A DNA stretch of 64,000 nucleotides from an uncultured Treponema sp. (GTDB taxonomy: Bacteria; Spirochaetota; Spirochaetia; Treponematales; Treponemataceae), in the NCBI GenBank assembly GCA_934718065.1, contig CAKUZR010000009.1:23256-87255 (forward strand), written 5' to 3'. Shown one piece after another: positions 1-10,000 of this stretch (positions are counted from its first letter, which is position 1; every line of letters starts with the position of its first letter). The translations under genes and the position numbers were made by a program. Below the pieces are notes generated by a model. It saw only the letters and a program-made list of their open reading frames with translations. It was not told the origin of the DNA and searched no databases.

Positions 1-357
1 AAGCGCGGTTATTGTGTTTTTCATCCGGAGTTTTTCGTAAAAAATTTCCTCGGTTATGGCAAGGTCAAGCCTGCGGTCGGCAATTCCTGTTTTAAAGTAT
101 GAAATAAACGTGCTTTTGTGAAGCATATAGGCGTTTTCGGCGACATCGCGCTCGGTTGGCTTGAATTTTGAAAGAATTCCAAGGAATGGTTTTGCCGGCG
201 AAAAATCTTCCGCAAGGTTGATGACCGTTCCTTCAGCCGGAAAATATTTGCAGATATAATCCATTAAATTTTCCGGAACCGAAAAATACATGAAATTTTC
301 GTCCGCGCCTGAAAAAAAAGATTTTGTGCTTGCTTTTATAATTTCGCTTAAAATCAT
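1..357 (-). CDS. Unknown protein, N-terminal part (runs off window)
   Basis: Reading leftwards from an ATG at 357 gives 119 codons without a stop to the window edge, beginning MILSEIIKASTKSFFSG. A purine-rich GGAAAGG lies about 5 bases before the ATG, so the start is well supported. The fragment is soluble-looking and mixed in composition; no signal peptide, membrane segment or family motif was recognised. It is divergent from the phosphofructokinase gene, so the 100-bp gap carries promoters for both. Function unknown; the rest of the gene lies outside the window. Confidence 0.65.
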   Translation of the reverse strand, partial: MILSEIIKASTKSFFSGADENFMYFSVPENLMDYICKYFPAEGTVINLAEDFSPAKPFLGILSKFKPTERDVAENAYMLHKSTFISYFKTGIADRRLDLAITEEIFYEKLRMKNTITAL

Positions 358-423
358 CGTGCCTTTCCGTTTTCTTTACATAGTTAAATTATATTGAAGT
401 TTTGTTTTTATGCAAATTTTGAA

Positions 424-451
424 TTACAACTGAAAGAAAATAGGTTATAAT
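424..451 (+). promoter_or_regulatory. Promoter of pfkA, probably leaderless
   Basis: A perfect TATAAT at 446-451 follows a TTACAA -35-like hexamer at 424-429 with a 16-base spacer. Only six bases separate the -10 from the ATG at 458 and there is no Shine-Dalgarno, so the transcript is likely to begin at or next to the start codon. Confidence 0.6.
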
Positions 452-457
452 TTCAGT

Positions 458-1546
458 ATGAAAAATAAATCTGCCGTAAAAACATTTGGAATTTTGACTT
501 CCGGGGGCGACGCTCCTGGCTTGAATGCAGCAATCCGCGGTGTTTGCCGCTCTGCAATGATTAATTATGGAATGAAAATTATCGGAATCAAGAACGGTTA
601 CCGCGGGCTTATCAACGGTGATGGATTTCCAATCACTTCGGAAACTGTTTCCGGAATTTTAACGCGTGGCGGAACTTTGCTTGGAACAAGCCGCGAGAAG
701 CCTTTTAAAAATCCGGTGCCGAATCCTGAAACAGGACTTTTGCCAATTGAAGCTATAAAAAAGAACTACAAGAAATGGAAGCTGGACGCGCTTGTTGTTC
801 TGGGCGGAAACGGCACGAACACAACAGGAAGTTTGCTTGCAAAAGAAGGTTTGAACGTAATCGGACTTCCTAAGACGATTGACAATGATATTGTTGGAAC
901 GGATGTTACATTCGGTTTTCATACGGCGGTTGATGTTGCGACTGAGGCGATTGACCGGATTCACACAACAGCGCATTCCCACAGCCGCGTAATGGTTGTT
1001 GAGGTGATGGGACACAAGGCTGGCTGGCTGGGCTTATATTCCGCGCTTGCTGGCGGCGGCGATGTTTGTCTTCTTCCGGAAATTCCGTATGATATAAATT
1101 CTGTGGCAAAAAATGTTCTTGCCCGGCGCGATGCTGGAAAGGAATTTTCTATTGTAGTTGTTGCGGAAGGCGCTCTTTCAAAGGAAGAGGCCAAGATGGA
1201 CAAAAAAACTTTCAAAAAAGCTCGTGCGGAAATGGTTCAGTCGATTGGCTACCGCGTGGCAAAAGAGCTTGAAAACGCTACAGGACTTGAAAGCCGCACT
1301 TCTGTTCTGGGATATTTGCAGCGCGGCGGAACTCCTAGCCCGTACGACAGAGTTCTTGCAACGCAGTTCGGCGTTGCGGCAGCGGATTTTCTTGCGCGCG
1401 GTGAATTTGGCCAGCTTGTGGCAATGCAGAACAACCAGATTGTTGGAATTCCTTTGGAAACGTGCGCCGGCAAGGTAAAAAATATTCAGCTTGACGATCC
1501 GCTTATTGCGACTGGACGTTCGGTTGGAATTTGCTTTGGTGACTAA
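458..1546 (+). CDS. pfkA: 6-phosphofructokinase
   Basis: Phosphorylates fructose 6-phosphate in glycolysis (cytoplasm). Visible motifs: the nucleotide-binding GGDAPGLNAAIRG near residues 16-28, GGNGTNTTG near residue 117, the catalytic PKTIDND near residue 138 and MGHKAGW near 184. The glycine in GGNG (position 104 in E. coli numbering) points to ATP as donor, while the lysine in PKTIDND is a feature shared with PPi-type enzymes; this G/K combination is common in the clostridial and spirochaetal subgroup. The length of 362 aa is normal. The next gene begins 2 bases after the stop, suggesting translational coupling. ATP versus PPi use is inferred, not proven. Confidence 0.93.
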   Translation: MKNKSAVKTFGILTSGGDAPGLNAAIRGVCRSAMINYGMKIIGIKNGYRGLINGDGFPITSETVSGILTRGGTLLGTSREKPFKNPVPNPETGLLPIEAIKKNYKKWKLDALVVLGGNGTNTTGSLLAKEGLNVIGLPKTIDNDIVGTDVTFGFHTAVDVATEAIDRIHTTAHSHSRVMVVEVMGHKAGWLGLYSALAGGGDVCLLPEIPYDINSVAKNVLARRDAGKEFSIVVVAEGALSKEEAKMDKKTFKKARAEMVQSIGYRVAKELENATGLESRTSVLGYLQRGGTPSPYDRVLATQFGVAAADFLARGEFGQLVAMQNNQIVGIPLETCAGKVKNIQLDDPLIATGRSVGICFGD

Positions 1547-1548
1547 AC

Positions 1549-2439
1549 GTGCCGGAAAACAATTTTAAATGCCGTTTCTGCAAGGTTTGCCTTGGTCGCG
1601 GATGCGTTGGGCAGATGCCGGGAATGGGCGGAGTTGAAAACAGCCGGAATTTTATTTTGAACTGCGAAGGTTGGAATAAAATTCCTGTTGAAGAGCCGCT
1701 TGAAGTGAACCCTGAAAATCTTGGGATTGCGCCGGTTACTGGCGCGGTTCAGAACATTGGTTTTGGAAACGAGGCGGATTTTTATTTTCCGTATTTTTCG
1801 GCGGCGCAAAAAGCGGAAATTTCTGTGTGCGTTGGCGACGGCGCGCCTGATGAAAAACTGAAATTCGGTGTGGAAGCGGTTCAGAAACTTGGCTGCAAGG
1901 CATATTTTTTCTTGAAGCCGTATCCGGCCGGGCGGCTTTTTGAGCGGATTGACTGGATTCGGGAAGATGCGCTTGCCGCTGGAATTGATATTGACGCGTT
2001 CAATATTGTTTCAATGCGGAACCAGGCGAAACTTGAAAAAAAATCCGCGGCCCAGCTGAACGAATTCAGAAAATATTCAAAACTTCCGCTGATGATAAAA
2101 GGCGTTTTTACAAAGGAAGACATTGAGCTTTGCCGGGAACTGAAGCCTGAAATTATTGTTGTTTCAAACCATGGCGGCAGGGTTCTGACGGAAACTGGCT
2201 CGACCGCGGAATTTTTGCAGGCGAACGGAAAGATTTTAAAATCTTTCTGCGGTGAGCTTTGGGTTGACGGAGGAATCCGCGGAAAACGCGACATTCAGGC
2301 GGCGATGAGCCTTGGCGCAAAAAAATGTCTTGCCGCGCGTCCGTTTATTTCCGCGCTTTGCAAAGGAATTTTGGGCGGCGGAACAGAACTGGGCGTTCAG
2401 AAGATGGCGGAAGAAATAAAATGTATGCGGATGCGTTAG
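1549..2439 (+). CDS. FMN-dependent alpha-hydroxy-acid dehydrogenase family protein
   Basis: Starts with GTG two bases after the pfkA stop. The C-terminal half has the FMN_dh barrel signatures: LPLMIKGV (substrate lysine strand), EIIVVSNHGGR with the catalytic histidine region, and ELWVDGGIRGKRDIQAAMSLGA with the phosphate-binding loop. The N-terminus has a cluster of four cysteines (CRFCKVCLGRGC), not typical of classical lactate oxidases, which may bind metal or be redox active. At 296 aa it is shorter than most family members (about 350 aa). Likely a 2-hydroxy-acid (for example lactate) oxidoreductase; the substrate is not determined by the sequence. Confidence 0.75.
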   Translation: MPENNFKCRFCKVCLGRGCVGQMPGMGGVENSRNFILNCEGWNKIPVEEPLEVNPENLGIAPVTGAVQNIGFGNEADFYFPYFSAAQKAEISVCVGDGAPDEKLKFGVEAVQKLGCKAYFFLKPYPAGRLFERIDWIREDALAAGIDIDAFNIVSMRNQAKLEKKSAAQLNEFRKYSKLPLMIKGVFTKEDIELCRELKPEIIVVSNHGGRVLTETGSTAEFLQANGKILKSFCGELWVDGGIRGKRDIQAAMSLGAKKCLAARPFISALCKGILGGGTELGVQKMAEEIKCMRMR

Positions 2440-2451
2440 CGCTGGGAAGGG

Positions 2452-2498
2452 CAGCCGCAGGCTGTTGCGGGCGGAATGCTGAGGCATTTTGCCCGCAA
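2452..2498. terminator. Stacked hairpins between convergent genes
   Basis: Two perfect inverted repeats sit between the convergent genes: CAGCC-GCA-GGCTG (2452-2464) and TTGCGGGC...GCCCGCAA (2465-2498, with an inner AATGC/GCATT stem). A third GC-rich hairpin (CCGGC-GTTTGA-GCCGG) follows near 2530. They probably act as a bidirectional transcription barrier; there is no long U-run on the + side. Confidence 0.45.
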
Positions 2499-2560
2499 TG
2501 AGCGTTAGCGAACCCTGGACATAGCGACCGGCGTTTGAGCCGGGAACGCCATAAAAAATA

Positions 2561-4426
2561 TTATTTTCCGGAAGAATTTCTGCACGACAAAAAGAATATT
2601 GAAACGATTACGAAAATCAAAATGTAGACAAAAGTTCCGGCGGCAAGTGAAAGCGAAGAGCCGGCGATTCCTAAAAGTCCGTAGTTTATGAACTTGAAAA
2701 GGCAGAGCGCAAGCTGGTAAAGGCAAAAATATGCGGCGGCGAGCAGCGGAAAAATCGCGATCCACTTGAACTTGAAAAGGGAATTTTCTTCAAGGCGGAA
2801 ATGCCACGCAAGATATGCGATTACGATGTACAAAATCAGGATGTAAAGCGGGCGGAGCATTCGGTTCATAAGAATGTGGAAAAATGATTCCTCGGAGTAG
2901 CCGTATTTTTCCGCTTTGCCTGCGAAATTGAACAGGGAGATTAAATTCATCGTGTCGGCGCCGTTTGAGGCTTGCTCAATCAGCTCGAAGTCGCTGAACG
3001 GCATTTTTAGGATGTGGAAGCCGCTTAGCTCGGAATTTTTGTAGCCTGTCTTGAATTCCGGCTTGATTATCTGTTCCGGGAAATTTCTGTCAACTGAGTT
3101 TAAAAGAATGTACGGAACTGCCTCGTTTTTTTTGCCGGTGTTCAGAAGAGATTTTGTGTCTTCGTCCAGGAGTTCGGTCTGGAGCGCGGTCATTTTTGCG
3201 TAAGGAACGTAGTGGCCGGAAACAACGTTGCCGAATTCATCCAGCTTTATGATTTCAAGGCCGCGGAGATACAGAATCATATTTGAAGTTGCGCGGCTGG
3301 TTGTGATTCCATGGATAAAATAAATTGTTGTGTCCGGACTTTCGTTTTCTTTCAGCTTGAAATAGACGTTCGCGGCGGTTTCGTATGCCTGGAGATTTTT
3401 TGTTTCGTCCCGGAAAAAATACTGGCTTTCAAGAAGTTTCTTGGAGATTTCAAGGTAGCGTTTTATGTCCGGGTCGGCGGAAAGTTTTGTTGATTCAAGC
3501 GAAAGCGCGTGGAAAATGTAGTATGCGCGGAGAATGTCGCCGTTCACAAGCGAAACGTAGCCTTCATATTTTTTTGCGAAGATTTTTTGCTCCTCGGAAG
3601 TGCCAAGCTCCTTCGCCTGGTCAAGTTTGTTCCACGCTTCCGCGGAAATTTGCTTTAATTCTGAAATGTTTATGTCTTTTGTTCCGGCGGATTTTAGCGC
3701 GAGCTGGGAATAATAATGCGCGCCGAACCAGTCTTTTTTTGAAAGGCAGGTTTTTGCGGCGTTCATAAGTTCGAATGATTTGTAAGGCGTTTTTACCGCT
3801 TCGATTTTTTGCTCTTCAAGGCTGAAATTCGATTCGCCGAACGTAAGCTCGTTGATTTTTTTCTTCAGCGCGGCGGAAATTTCTTCTTTCCGGTCGTTGT
3901 AGGCTTCGGTTATGTAAAGAATTTCCTGGTTTGTTCTGTCTTTCGGGTCGATTTCGTAGGCGAGTTTTGCGTATTGGAACGCTGTTTCGTAGTTTTTGTT
4001 TTCGTAGAAAAATTTTGCGGAACTCTGGTATTCGCGCATAAGTTTCGGCTTGAATTCCAGGTTTTTCAGCTTTGCGTTGATTTGCGGAAGAAATATTTCG
4101 GTTGCGCAGGTTATGATGAGCACAAAAATCAGGGAATTTATGATTACGCTTTTGTAGCGGGAAAACATTGCGTCGGAAAATCTGAGGCGGCTGTTTTCCG
4201 GGTGAAGTCCGAATTCAATGCACCATGCCACGTTTGCGCTTGCGGCGAAAACTGAAGGAATTACGAGGCAGAAAATTTTCACAGAGGAAAGGATTTTAAA
4301 TGTTCCGACCGAGCCTGAGGTGAGTTCCGGGCGTTTTGTGAAAAAATATCCTAAAACCATGCAAAGAATGAACACAAAAATGCAGAATGCGATGTTTATT
4401 AAAAAATTTCTGATTCGTTTTTTCAT
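2561..4426 (-). CDS. Membrane protein with TPR-like region, unknown function
   Basis: 621 aa. Two hydrophobic stretches near the N-terminus (residues about 8-28 and 45-65), another near 95-112, a large soluble region (about 115-480) and four more hydrophobic helices near the C-terminus. The segment with YQSSAKFFYENKNYETAFQY and YEIDPKD resembles tetratricopeptide repeats. It begins one base after the stop of the upstream membrane-protein gene and has the Shine-Dalgarno AAGGAAA, so the two are an operon and probably one complex. I do not recognise a named family; perhaps specific to spirochaetes. Confidence 0.7.
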   Translation of the reverse strand: MKKRIRNFLINIAFCIFVFILCMVLGYFFTKRPELTSGSVGTFKILSSVKIFCLVIPSVFAASANVAWCIEFGLHPENSRLRFSDAMFSRYKSVIINSLIFVLIITCATEIFLPQINAKLKNLEFKPKLMREYQSSAKFFYENKNYETAFQYAKLAYEIDPKDRTNQEILYITEAYNDRKEEISAALKKKINELTFGESNFSLEEQKIEAVKTPYKSFELMNAAKTCLSKKDWFGAHYYSQLALKSAGTKDINISELKQISAEAWNKLDQAKELGTSEEQKIFAKKYEGYVSLVNGDILRAYYIFHALSLESTKLSADPDIKRYLEISKKLLESQYFFRDETKNLQAYETAANVYFKLKENESPDTTIYFIHGITTSRATSNMILYLRGLEIIKLDEFGNVVSGHYVPYAKMTALQTELLDEDTKSLLNTGKKNEAVPYILLNSVDRNFPEQIIKPEFKTGYKNSELSGFHILKMPFSDFELIEQASNGADTMNLISLFNFAGKAEKYGYSEESFFHILMNRMLRPLYILILYIVIAYLAWHFRLEENSLFKFKWIAIFPLLAAAYFCLYQLALCLFKFINYGLLGIAGSSLSLAAGTFVYILIFVIVSIFFLSCRNSSGK

Positions 4427-4427
4427 T

Positions 4428-5405
4428 TTAGTTTCCTTGCCTGTTTCTTAGAATTGCGGTCGTAATTCCGATTGCTGCAAAAATAACGCCGAAAAGCAGA
4501 TTTATAATCATCAGCGGAAATTCAATTCCATTGGCGATAAAAAATCCAAGTTTTCCGCCTTCGTAGAAGAACGACTGAAGAAAATTCCGCATTGCGCTGT
4601 TTGCCGCGGAAAAATAAAAATCGTTGAACCAAAGCACCGCTCCTGAAAAAATTAGCGCGGCCAATGCGTTTACCATCCGCCACGAACTGAATTTTACCAG
4701 GCTGTAGAGCGAGCATAATGCGAAGCCTATTGAGCTGAAGCAGAGCCACGGAATTATTCCGTAACTCCAGGCGCGGACTGCCTGGGTTTTTATTGAATGG
4801 AAAATGTTTATTGCGCGGTAGGGAATTCCTGTCATCGTTTCTTTTACCAATGGGTCGCGGAACGGGCTGGAATTTTTGTAGAAATCAGAATTTGCAGAAA
4901 CGTCGAGTTTTTCTTCTTTTGCAAAGTCAAGCTGGCCGGCTGAATCTTTTAAAATAATCACGTCCGCTGAATTTTCTTCAGTTTTTTTGTTGAAAAAATA
5001 AAGGTTTCCGCTGGAGCGGCGGAAATATCCCGGAGTCAGTTCATTCAGTTTTGAAAAGCCTGCGGTTTCGGAAAAGTTTTTTTCAGCCAAAGTTTGAAGT
5101 TTCAGCGTAACAGGATAAAGCACGAACCAGTTCAATATTGAAAGGATTGCGAAAGTTGCAAAGCTTGCCGCCGGGCTGTCTCTGTGCCGGATTTTATAAA
5201 GCACGAGCGCAAACGGAAGCAGCAAAAACATCACTGGAAGAGTGCAGAAGATTCCAAGGACAAATGTTTCTTTTGAAACAAAAAATCGTTCGCCGGCAAC
5301 AAGATTTATGCTGTCAAAATACTGGACGCAGATGAACATTCCGATTGCAAATCCTACAAGCAGCGTAAGAAAATAGTCTAAAACCAATGAAATAACTTTT
5401 CGCAT
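4428..5405 (-). CDS. Polytopic membrane protein, unknown function
   Basis: 325 aa with six likely membrane helices: one near the N-terminus (about residues 8-28), others around 45-70, 85-105, 210-235, 245-265 and 290-315. A soluble loop lies between residues 110 and 200. The ATG at 5405 has the Shine-Dalgarno GGAAGG. First gene of a two-gene operon with the 621-aa TPR-like membrane protein. No recognised motif; function unknown. Confidence 0.7.
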   Translation of the reverse strand: MRKVISLVLDYFLTLLVGFAIGMFICVQYFDSINLVAGERFFVSKETFVLGIFCTLPVMFLLLPFALVLYKIRHRDSPAASFATFAILSILNWFVLYPVTLKLQTLAEKNFSETAGFSKLNELTPGYFRRSSGNLYFFNKKTEENSADVIILKDSAGQLDFAKEEKLDVSANSDFYKNSSPFRDPLVKETMTGIPYRAINIFHSIKTQAVRAWSYGIIPWLCFSSIGFALCSLYSLVKFSSWRMVNALAALIFSGAVLWFNDFYFSAANSAMRNFLQSFFYEGGKLGFFIANGIEFPLMIINLLFGVIFAAIGITTAILRNRQGN

Positions 5406-5454
5406 TAAAAACCTTCCATTCTTAGTATCGGTAAAATAAAAATAGTCTTTATTG

Positions 5455-5484
5455 TTTCCATATTAATATCGTTTTTGGTATAAT
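5455..5484 (+). promoter_or_regulatory. Promoter of the threonine-synthase-like gene, probably leaderless
   Basis: Perfect TATAAT at 5479-5484 with a weak TTTCCA -35 at 5455-5460. The ATG at 5491 is only six bases further on and lacks a Shine-Dalgarno. Confidence 0.55.
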
Positions 5485-5490
5485 AAAGCG

Positions 5491-6795
5491 ATGAAATTCA
5501 CAAGCACTAGAAATAAAAAATTATCAGTCAACTTTGCCCAGGCGGTGCTGAATTGTATGCCGCCGGACGGCGGGCTGTATGTTCCTTCTGAAACGGAGGA
5601 TTTGCGCCGCTGGCTTTTAAATGTGAACGAGGACACTTCGTTCAGCTCGATTGCTGGAACTCTTACTTCGGCATTTATAAATGATGAATTTTCTCCTATC
5701 GTTTGCGAAACAATTGCTACGCGTGCTTTTCCGTTTTCGCCGGAAATAAAGCAGCTTGGCGAAAATTTTTTTCTTCTTGAACTGAACCATACTCCGACCG
5801 GAAACCACAGGGATTTTGGAATTTCTTATCTTGCGGCGTGTCTGGACACAATTCTTCAGCTGAAGGGCGGAAAGGCTGTTCTTGTTGGTGTTTCTGACTG
5901 CGGCGAACTTTGCGCAAGTCTTGCGTGGGCTTTGCGCGGCAAAAAGAATCTTAAGGCTGTTGTGATTTGCGACAAGGGAAATGTGCGCGGCGTTTTGGAA
6001 AGCGATTATGTCTGGAACGGCGGAAATATTTATCCTGTTGAAATTGATGGTTCAATTGAAGAATGTCATTCGGTGGCGCGCGAGATTTTTTCCGACTCCG
6101 CTTTTGTGAAGGAAAACTGCATTACAGCCGCAAACACTGCGAATATCGGGCGTTTGCTTCCTCAGGCGTTTTTTTATCCGTTCGCTTTTTCAAGAATAAA
6201 AAACAAAGTCCACAGCGATATTTACTACGCGCTGGCGGCCGGAAACTACAGCAATGTTGTGGCGGGTTTGTACGCCTGGCAGTTTGCGCTTCCTTTGAAC
6301 GGATTTGTTCTTCCTTCAACTGATGAGCTTGCGGTGAATCCGGGCGGAAATCCGGTGATTCTGGATTCTCTTGTGCCGCTGAAGGAGCGTGCGACCGCTG
6401 ATCCGGCGGAGCCTTCAAATCTTGAGCGCCTGGAAGATATTTTTTCCGCGAACAAGCTGATGATGCGCCATTTTGTTTTTCCTACTGATGTGTCTTCCAC
6501 GGAAGCTGATTCCGCCGCAAAGGAGCTTTTTACAAAATACAAAATATTTGCCGACCGCCACACTGCGCGCGCTTATGCTGCCACTAAAATTCAGAAAATC
6601 AATTTTGACGAAGAATATGCGACGGTTCTGATTGCCCGCGACCATCCAAGCCTTTCTTCTGAATACATTCACCACATAATCGGTGAAACTCCGGAAATGC
6701 CGGATTCTGTTCAGGAGTCGCTTAAGGTTTCAAAAACAGGAAGGCCTTGCGCAAAGAATTCCGCTGAAATTAAGAAAATTATTGAAGCTTTGTAA
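5491..6795 (+). CDS. Threonine synthase-like protein lacking the PLP lysine
   Basis: The 434-aa length and N-terminus (LSVNFAQAVLNCMPPDGGLYVP) match threonine synthase (fold type II PLP enzyme). However, the PLP motif that in ThrC reads HGPTLAFKDFG is here HTPTGNHRDFG: the Schiff-base lysine is arginine (codon AGG). The SGDTG loop is replaced by VSDCGE, and the phosphate-binding SGNFG by AAGNYSN. The NSANSINISR region is retained only as TAANTANIGR. So the fold is probably kept but normal catalysis is unlikely. Upstream promoter is leaderless-type. It could be a regulatory or moonlighting homologue; a true ThrC may be encoded elsewhere. Confidence 0.8.
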   Translation: MKFTSTRNKKLSVNFAQAVLNCMPPDGGLYVPSETEDLRRWLLNVNEDTSFSSIAGTLTSAFINDEFSPIVCETIATRAFPFSPEIKQLGENFFLLELNHTPTGNHRDFGISYLAACLDTILQLKGGKAVLVGVSDCGELCASLAWALRGKKNLKAVVICDKGNVRGVLESDYVWNGGNIYPVEIDGSIEECHSVAREIFSDSAFVKENCITAANTANIGRLLPQAFFYPFAFSRIKNKVHSDIYYALAAGNYSNVVAGLYAWQFALPLNGFVLPSTDELAVNPGGNPVILDSLVPLKERATADPAEPSNLERLEDIFSANKLMMRHFVFPTDVSSTEADSAAKELFTKYKIFADRHTARAYAATKIQKINFDEEYATVLIARDHPSLSSEYIHHIIGETPEMPDSVQESLKVSKTGRPCAKNSAEIKKIIEAL

Positions 6796-6853
6796 AAAGT
6801 CTTAATTTCGAGTTTTTTTGTAAATTCTGAAAGAACGCTTTCGGCAGATTTCC

Positions 6854-6947
6854 AGTTTGCTCCAGATGGATTTGGCTCGCGCTGCGCTTGTATTGATTTG
6901 GGTGCTCCGCACTTTAATTGGTTCAATCGCCAAAAATCTTCACAAAC
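6854..6947 (+). repeat. Dispersed intergenic repeat, copy A
   Basis: About 94 bp containing CAGATGGATTTGGCTCGCGC and TTTAATTGGTTCAATCGCC. The reverse complement of 13700-13794 matches it at roughly 85-90% by eye. Both copies are intergenic and in opposite orientation. Confidence 0.75.
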
Positions 6948-7000
6948 TGTAAATCTGCCTGCGCTTTTATTTTTTTTACAAAAAACTAGACATTTAGGCT

Positions 7001-7054
7001 AAAAAAAATCCTGCGAATCAATGAAGCGCACTTCACAATTCGCAGGATTTTTTT
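7001..7054. terminator. Bidirectional intrinsic terminator
   Basis: A perfect 13-bp stem AAATCCTGCGAAT (7006-7018) / ATTCGCAGGATTT (7038-7050), with A-run before and T-run after, lies between the convergent threonine-synthase-like and GH13 genes. It can end transcription from both sides. Confidence 0.9.
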
Positions 7055-7072
7055 GTTTCCGGCTAATTTTTA

Positions 7073-10000
7073 CTATTTTTTAGATTTCTTAGCCTTTGCT
7101 GGATGTTCAGCTTTTTTAGTTTTTTCAGCTTTTGCCTTTGTTTTCGCCGCTTTTGGCGCAAACGGCTTGATGAACAAGTCGCATTTGTATTCAGCCTTTT
7201 CTTTTGCTTTTGCCAATGCGCTGAAAGCTTCAAGCGTTGCCTTGCTTTCTTTTTCGTCAAGAAGCGCGATTGCGAATCCGTGGGCCAATGTCCAGTCGCA
7301 GGTTTCTTTGTTGAACCATACAGTTCCGTCGTAAAGATTTGCGCCTGTAAGCATTTTTGCTTTTTCGCCTTCGGTCAGCAGCTTGACAATGTTGTACAAT
7401 GCCGATTTTTCATCTTTTTCAATGGCTTTTGCGCTGCACACAGAAGAAAGAACGAACAGCCTGCCGATGTTTCCGCGTGAGTCGCCAAGATTTATTCCGC
7501 TTGAAGAAAGATAGTCGCTGAATTTACGTGCGAACGCCCATTTTTCTGCAAAACCTTTTTCAGCATATTCTTTTACCATTGCAAAGCAGATAAGCTGTTC
7601 CGCAAGATTTTTGTCCGTTGCGAACAGAACATCGAAATATGCGCCGGCATTTTTTGCTTTTTTAAGAGCCGCAATGATGTCGGTCGCCGGTTTCGCCTTG
7701 CTGCTAAGCGCGGTGCAGATTATTTTTTCAGCGAGCTTTTCAAATTCTTTCAGCTGCTTTTCCGGTTCAGAAAGGTTTTCGTCTCCGGCAAATTTGTTCG
7801 CAACTGTGTAGAACTGAACTGCGGCTTCTTTTGCGGTTGAAACAAGGTCTTTCAGCTGCTTTTTAGCTTCCTGCTCTGAAATTTTTCCGGAAACCGGATT
7901 GAAGATTTCGTGGATTCCGAGCAAAACTGAATTTGCGTAGTTTGCAAACGGCTGGTAAAGCTCGCGGTAGCAAATTTCTTCCCATTCAGTTTCAAGGTCG
8001 TAGCAGCCTCTGCCCTGCAAAGTGTCGCACAAAATCTGATATTTGTGGTCAGCTCCGTCGGAAACTTCGTGGATATCCATATAAACCTGATATTCAAATC
8101 CGTTTAAACCGATGTACATTCCGCGCTCGCATATTTCGCGGCTGCGGCGTACGAACCAAAGGCCTGAGCGGTGTTCTCTAAAAATGCAGAATTTATTGTC
8201 TTCCGCGTGAAGTCCAAGTCCTTCTGAAATTGATTTTGAGCGCATTTCAACGTGCTGGCTTTCGCCTTCGCCGATTTTCACAGCGTATTCACATGACTGC
8301 TTGATCCATCCCTGCGCGCGTTCGTACTTGTTGTTGTAGAAAACAACAGAATATTCGTTTCCGCAAGAGTTTGAATAAGCGAAGATATTTTCGTTTACGC
8401 TGCCGTTGTCCCATACATCGTAGAACAGGAAATTTTCTACATTCGCAAAAATGTAGCGCTTTTTCATCAGCGGGAAAATGTCGTGCCAGTGGCGGTTCAC
8501 AAGATTCTGATCCGGAGTTTCGTTTTTGTACGCTTTTGTAAATTCCATTCCGTATTTTTCTGTGAATCCTTCAATCTGTCCGTGGCCGAACATTGGAAGT
8601 CCAGGCATTGTTACCATCAACGTGCAGACACCGAAATATTTGTCATCTTTTCCGAACTGGGCAACTGCTGTGTCTTCGTCCGGGTTGTTCATAAAGTTTA
8701 CGTAGCGCTTAAGAATCTGCGGGTCGAACTTTATTGTGTTTTTTACGGAGTCGCGGTATTTCTGGTTTTCTTCCTTTTTAAGCATATTCATGAACGCGGA
8801 ATTGTATACGCGGTGCATTCCAAGCGTTCGCACGAAATATCCTTCCATCATCCAGAATGCTTCCGCAAGCAAAAGCGTGTCTGGAACTTCTTTTGCAACA
8901 CGGTCAACAACTTCGCGCCAGAATTCGTTCGGAATTTTCGCCTCGAATTCCTGGTCTGAAAGGGCGTATTCGCTTCGTGAATAAATGTCTCCGCCTGAAC
9001 CCGGCTTTGGATACCAAAGTCTTCGGATTGATTTTTTTGCAAGAACCATCGCGGCGTCAAAACGGATAATCGGGAAGTTTCGCGCAACGTGCAGAATGTC
9101 CTGCATAACAGCCTCTCGCGCTTCCGGATTCAAGAAGTCAATCTGGGCAGTGTCGTTCCACGGCATTCCGGTTCCGTCGTTTCCGTGGTAAATGTAGCGG
9201 GTGTCGCCGTTTCTGAAGTCAACGCGCTTGAATACAACTGAACAGTCTGAATGGTTGTAGTAATGGTCTTCAAGCCAGACACCAACATTCGGATCCCATG
9301 AAAGGTTTTCCCCGTTGAAAGTGTAAGTTGAAGAAGGAAGGTCGCGCCTCTGGACGAATAAATCCGGGCGGTTCACAACCCATTGAGAATCCATTCCGGT
9401 GTGGTTTGGAACCATGTCCGAAGCAAGACGGATTCCGCGCTGCCAAAGCCTTGTGCGCAAGTTTGAAAGCGCATCCCAGCCGCCGATATTTTCCGCAATA
9501 TTGTAGTCGTAAAGTGAATATGCCGAAGCCGCCGCCTCTGGGTTTCCGCAAAGCTGCTTGATTCGTTTTGAAGCGTTGCTGCGCGTCCAGAGTCCGATGA
9601 GCCACAAGCCTGTAAAACCTTCATCGCGCAAAGCGTCCAGCTCTTCATCCGGAATCTGGTCAAGGCGCGTAATCGGGCGGTTGTATTTTTTTGTAAGCTG
9701 GTCAAGCCATACAAGAACAGTTTTCGCCATAAGAATTACACGCGGCATCCATTCGCGGTCCGGGCTGAACCGTTCGTATTCCTTCATCAGTCCGTCGTAG
9801 TTGTAGGCTTCCATGTTCACTTCGCCGCCGTTTATCGGGTTGTAGTGCATGAACATTTTTTCTTCTTCTGTAAGAGTGTCCATTCCGGAAAGAAGACGGC
9901 GCAGGAAATCACCGAGCAAATCTGTCCAGTACTGGCGGATGTAGTCAAGCTGACCTTTCAGGCTGTTCGGGCTGAAAACAACAGGTTCCCGCAGCATATT

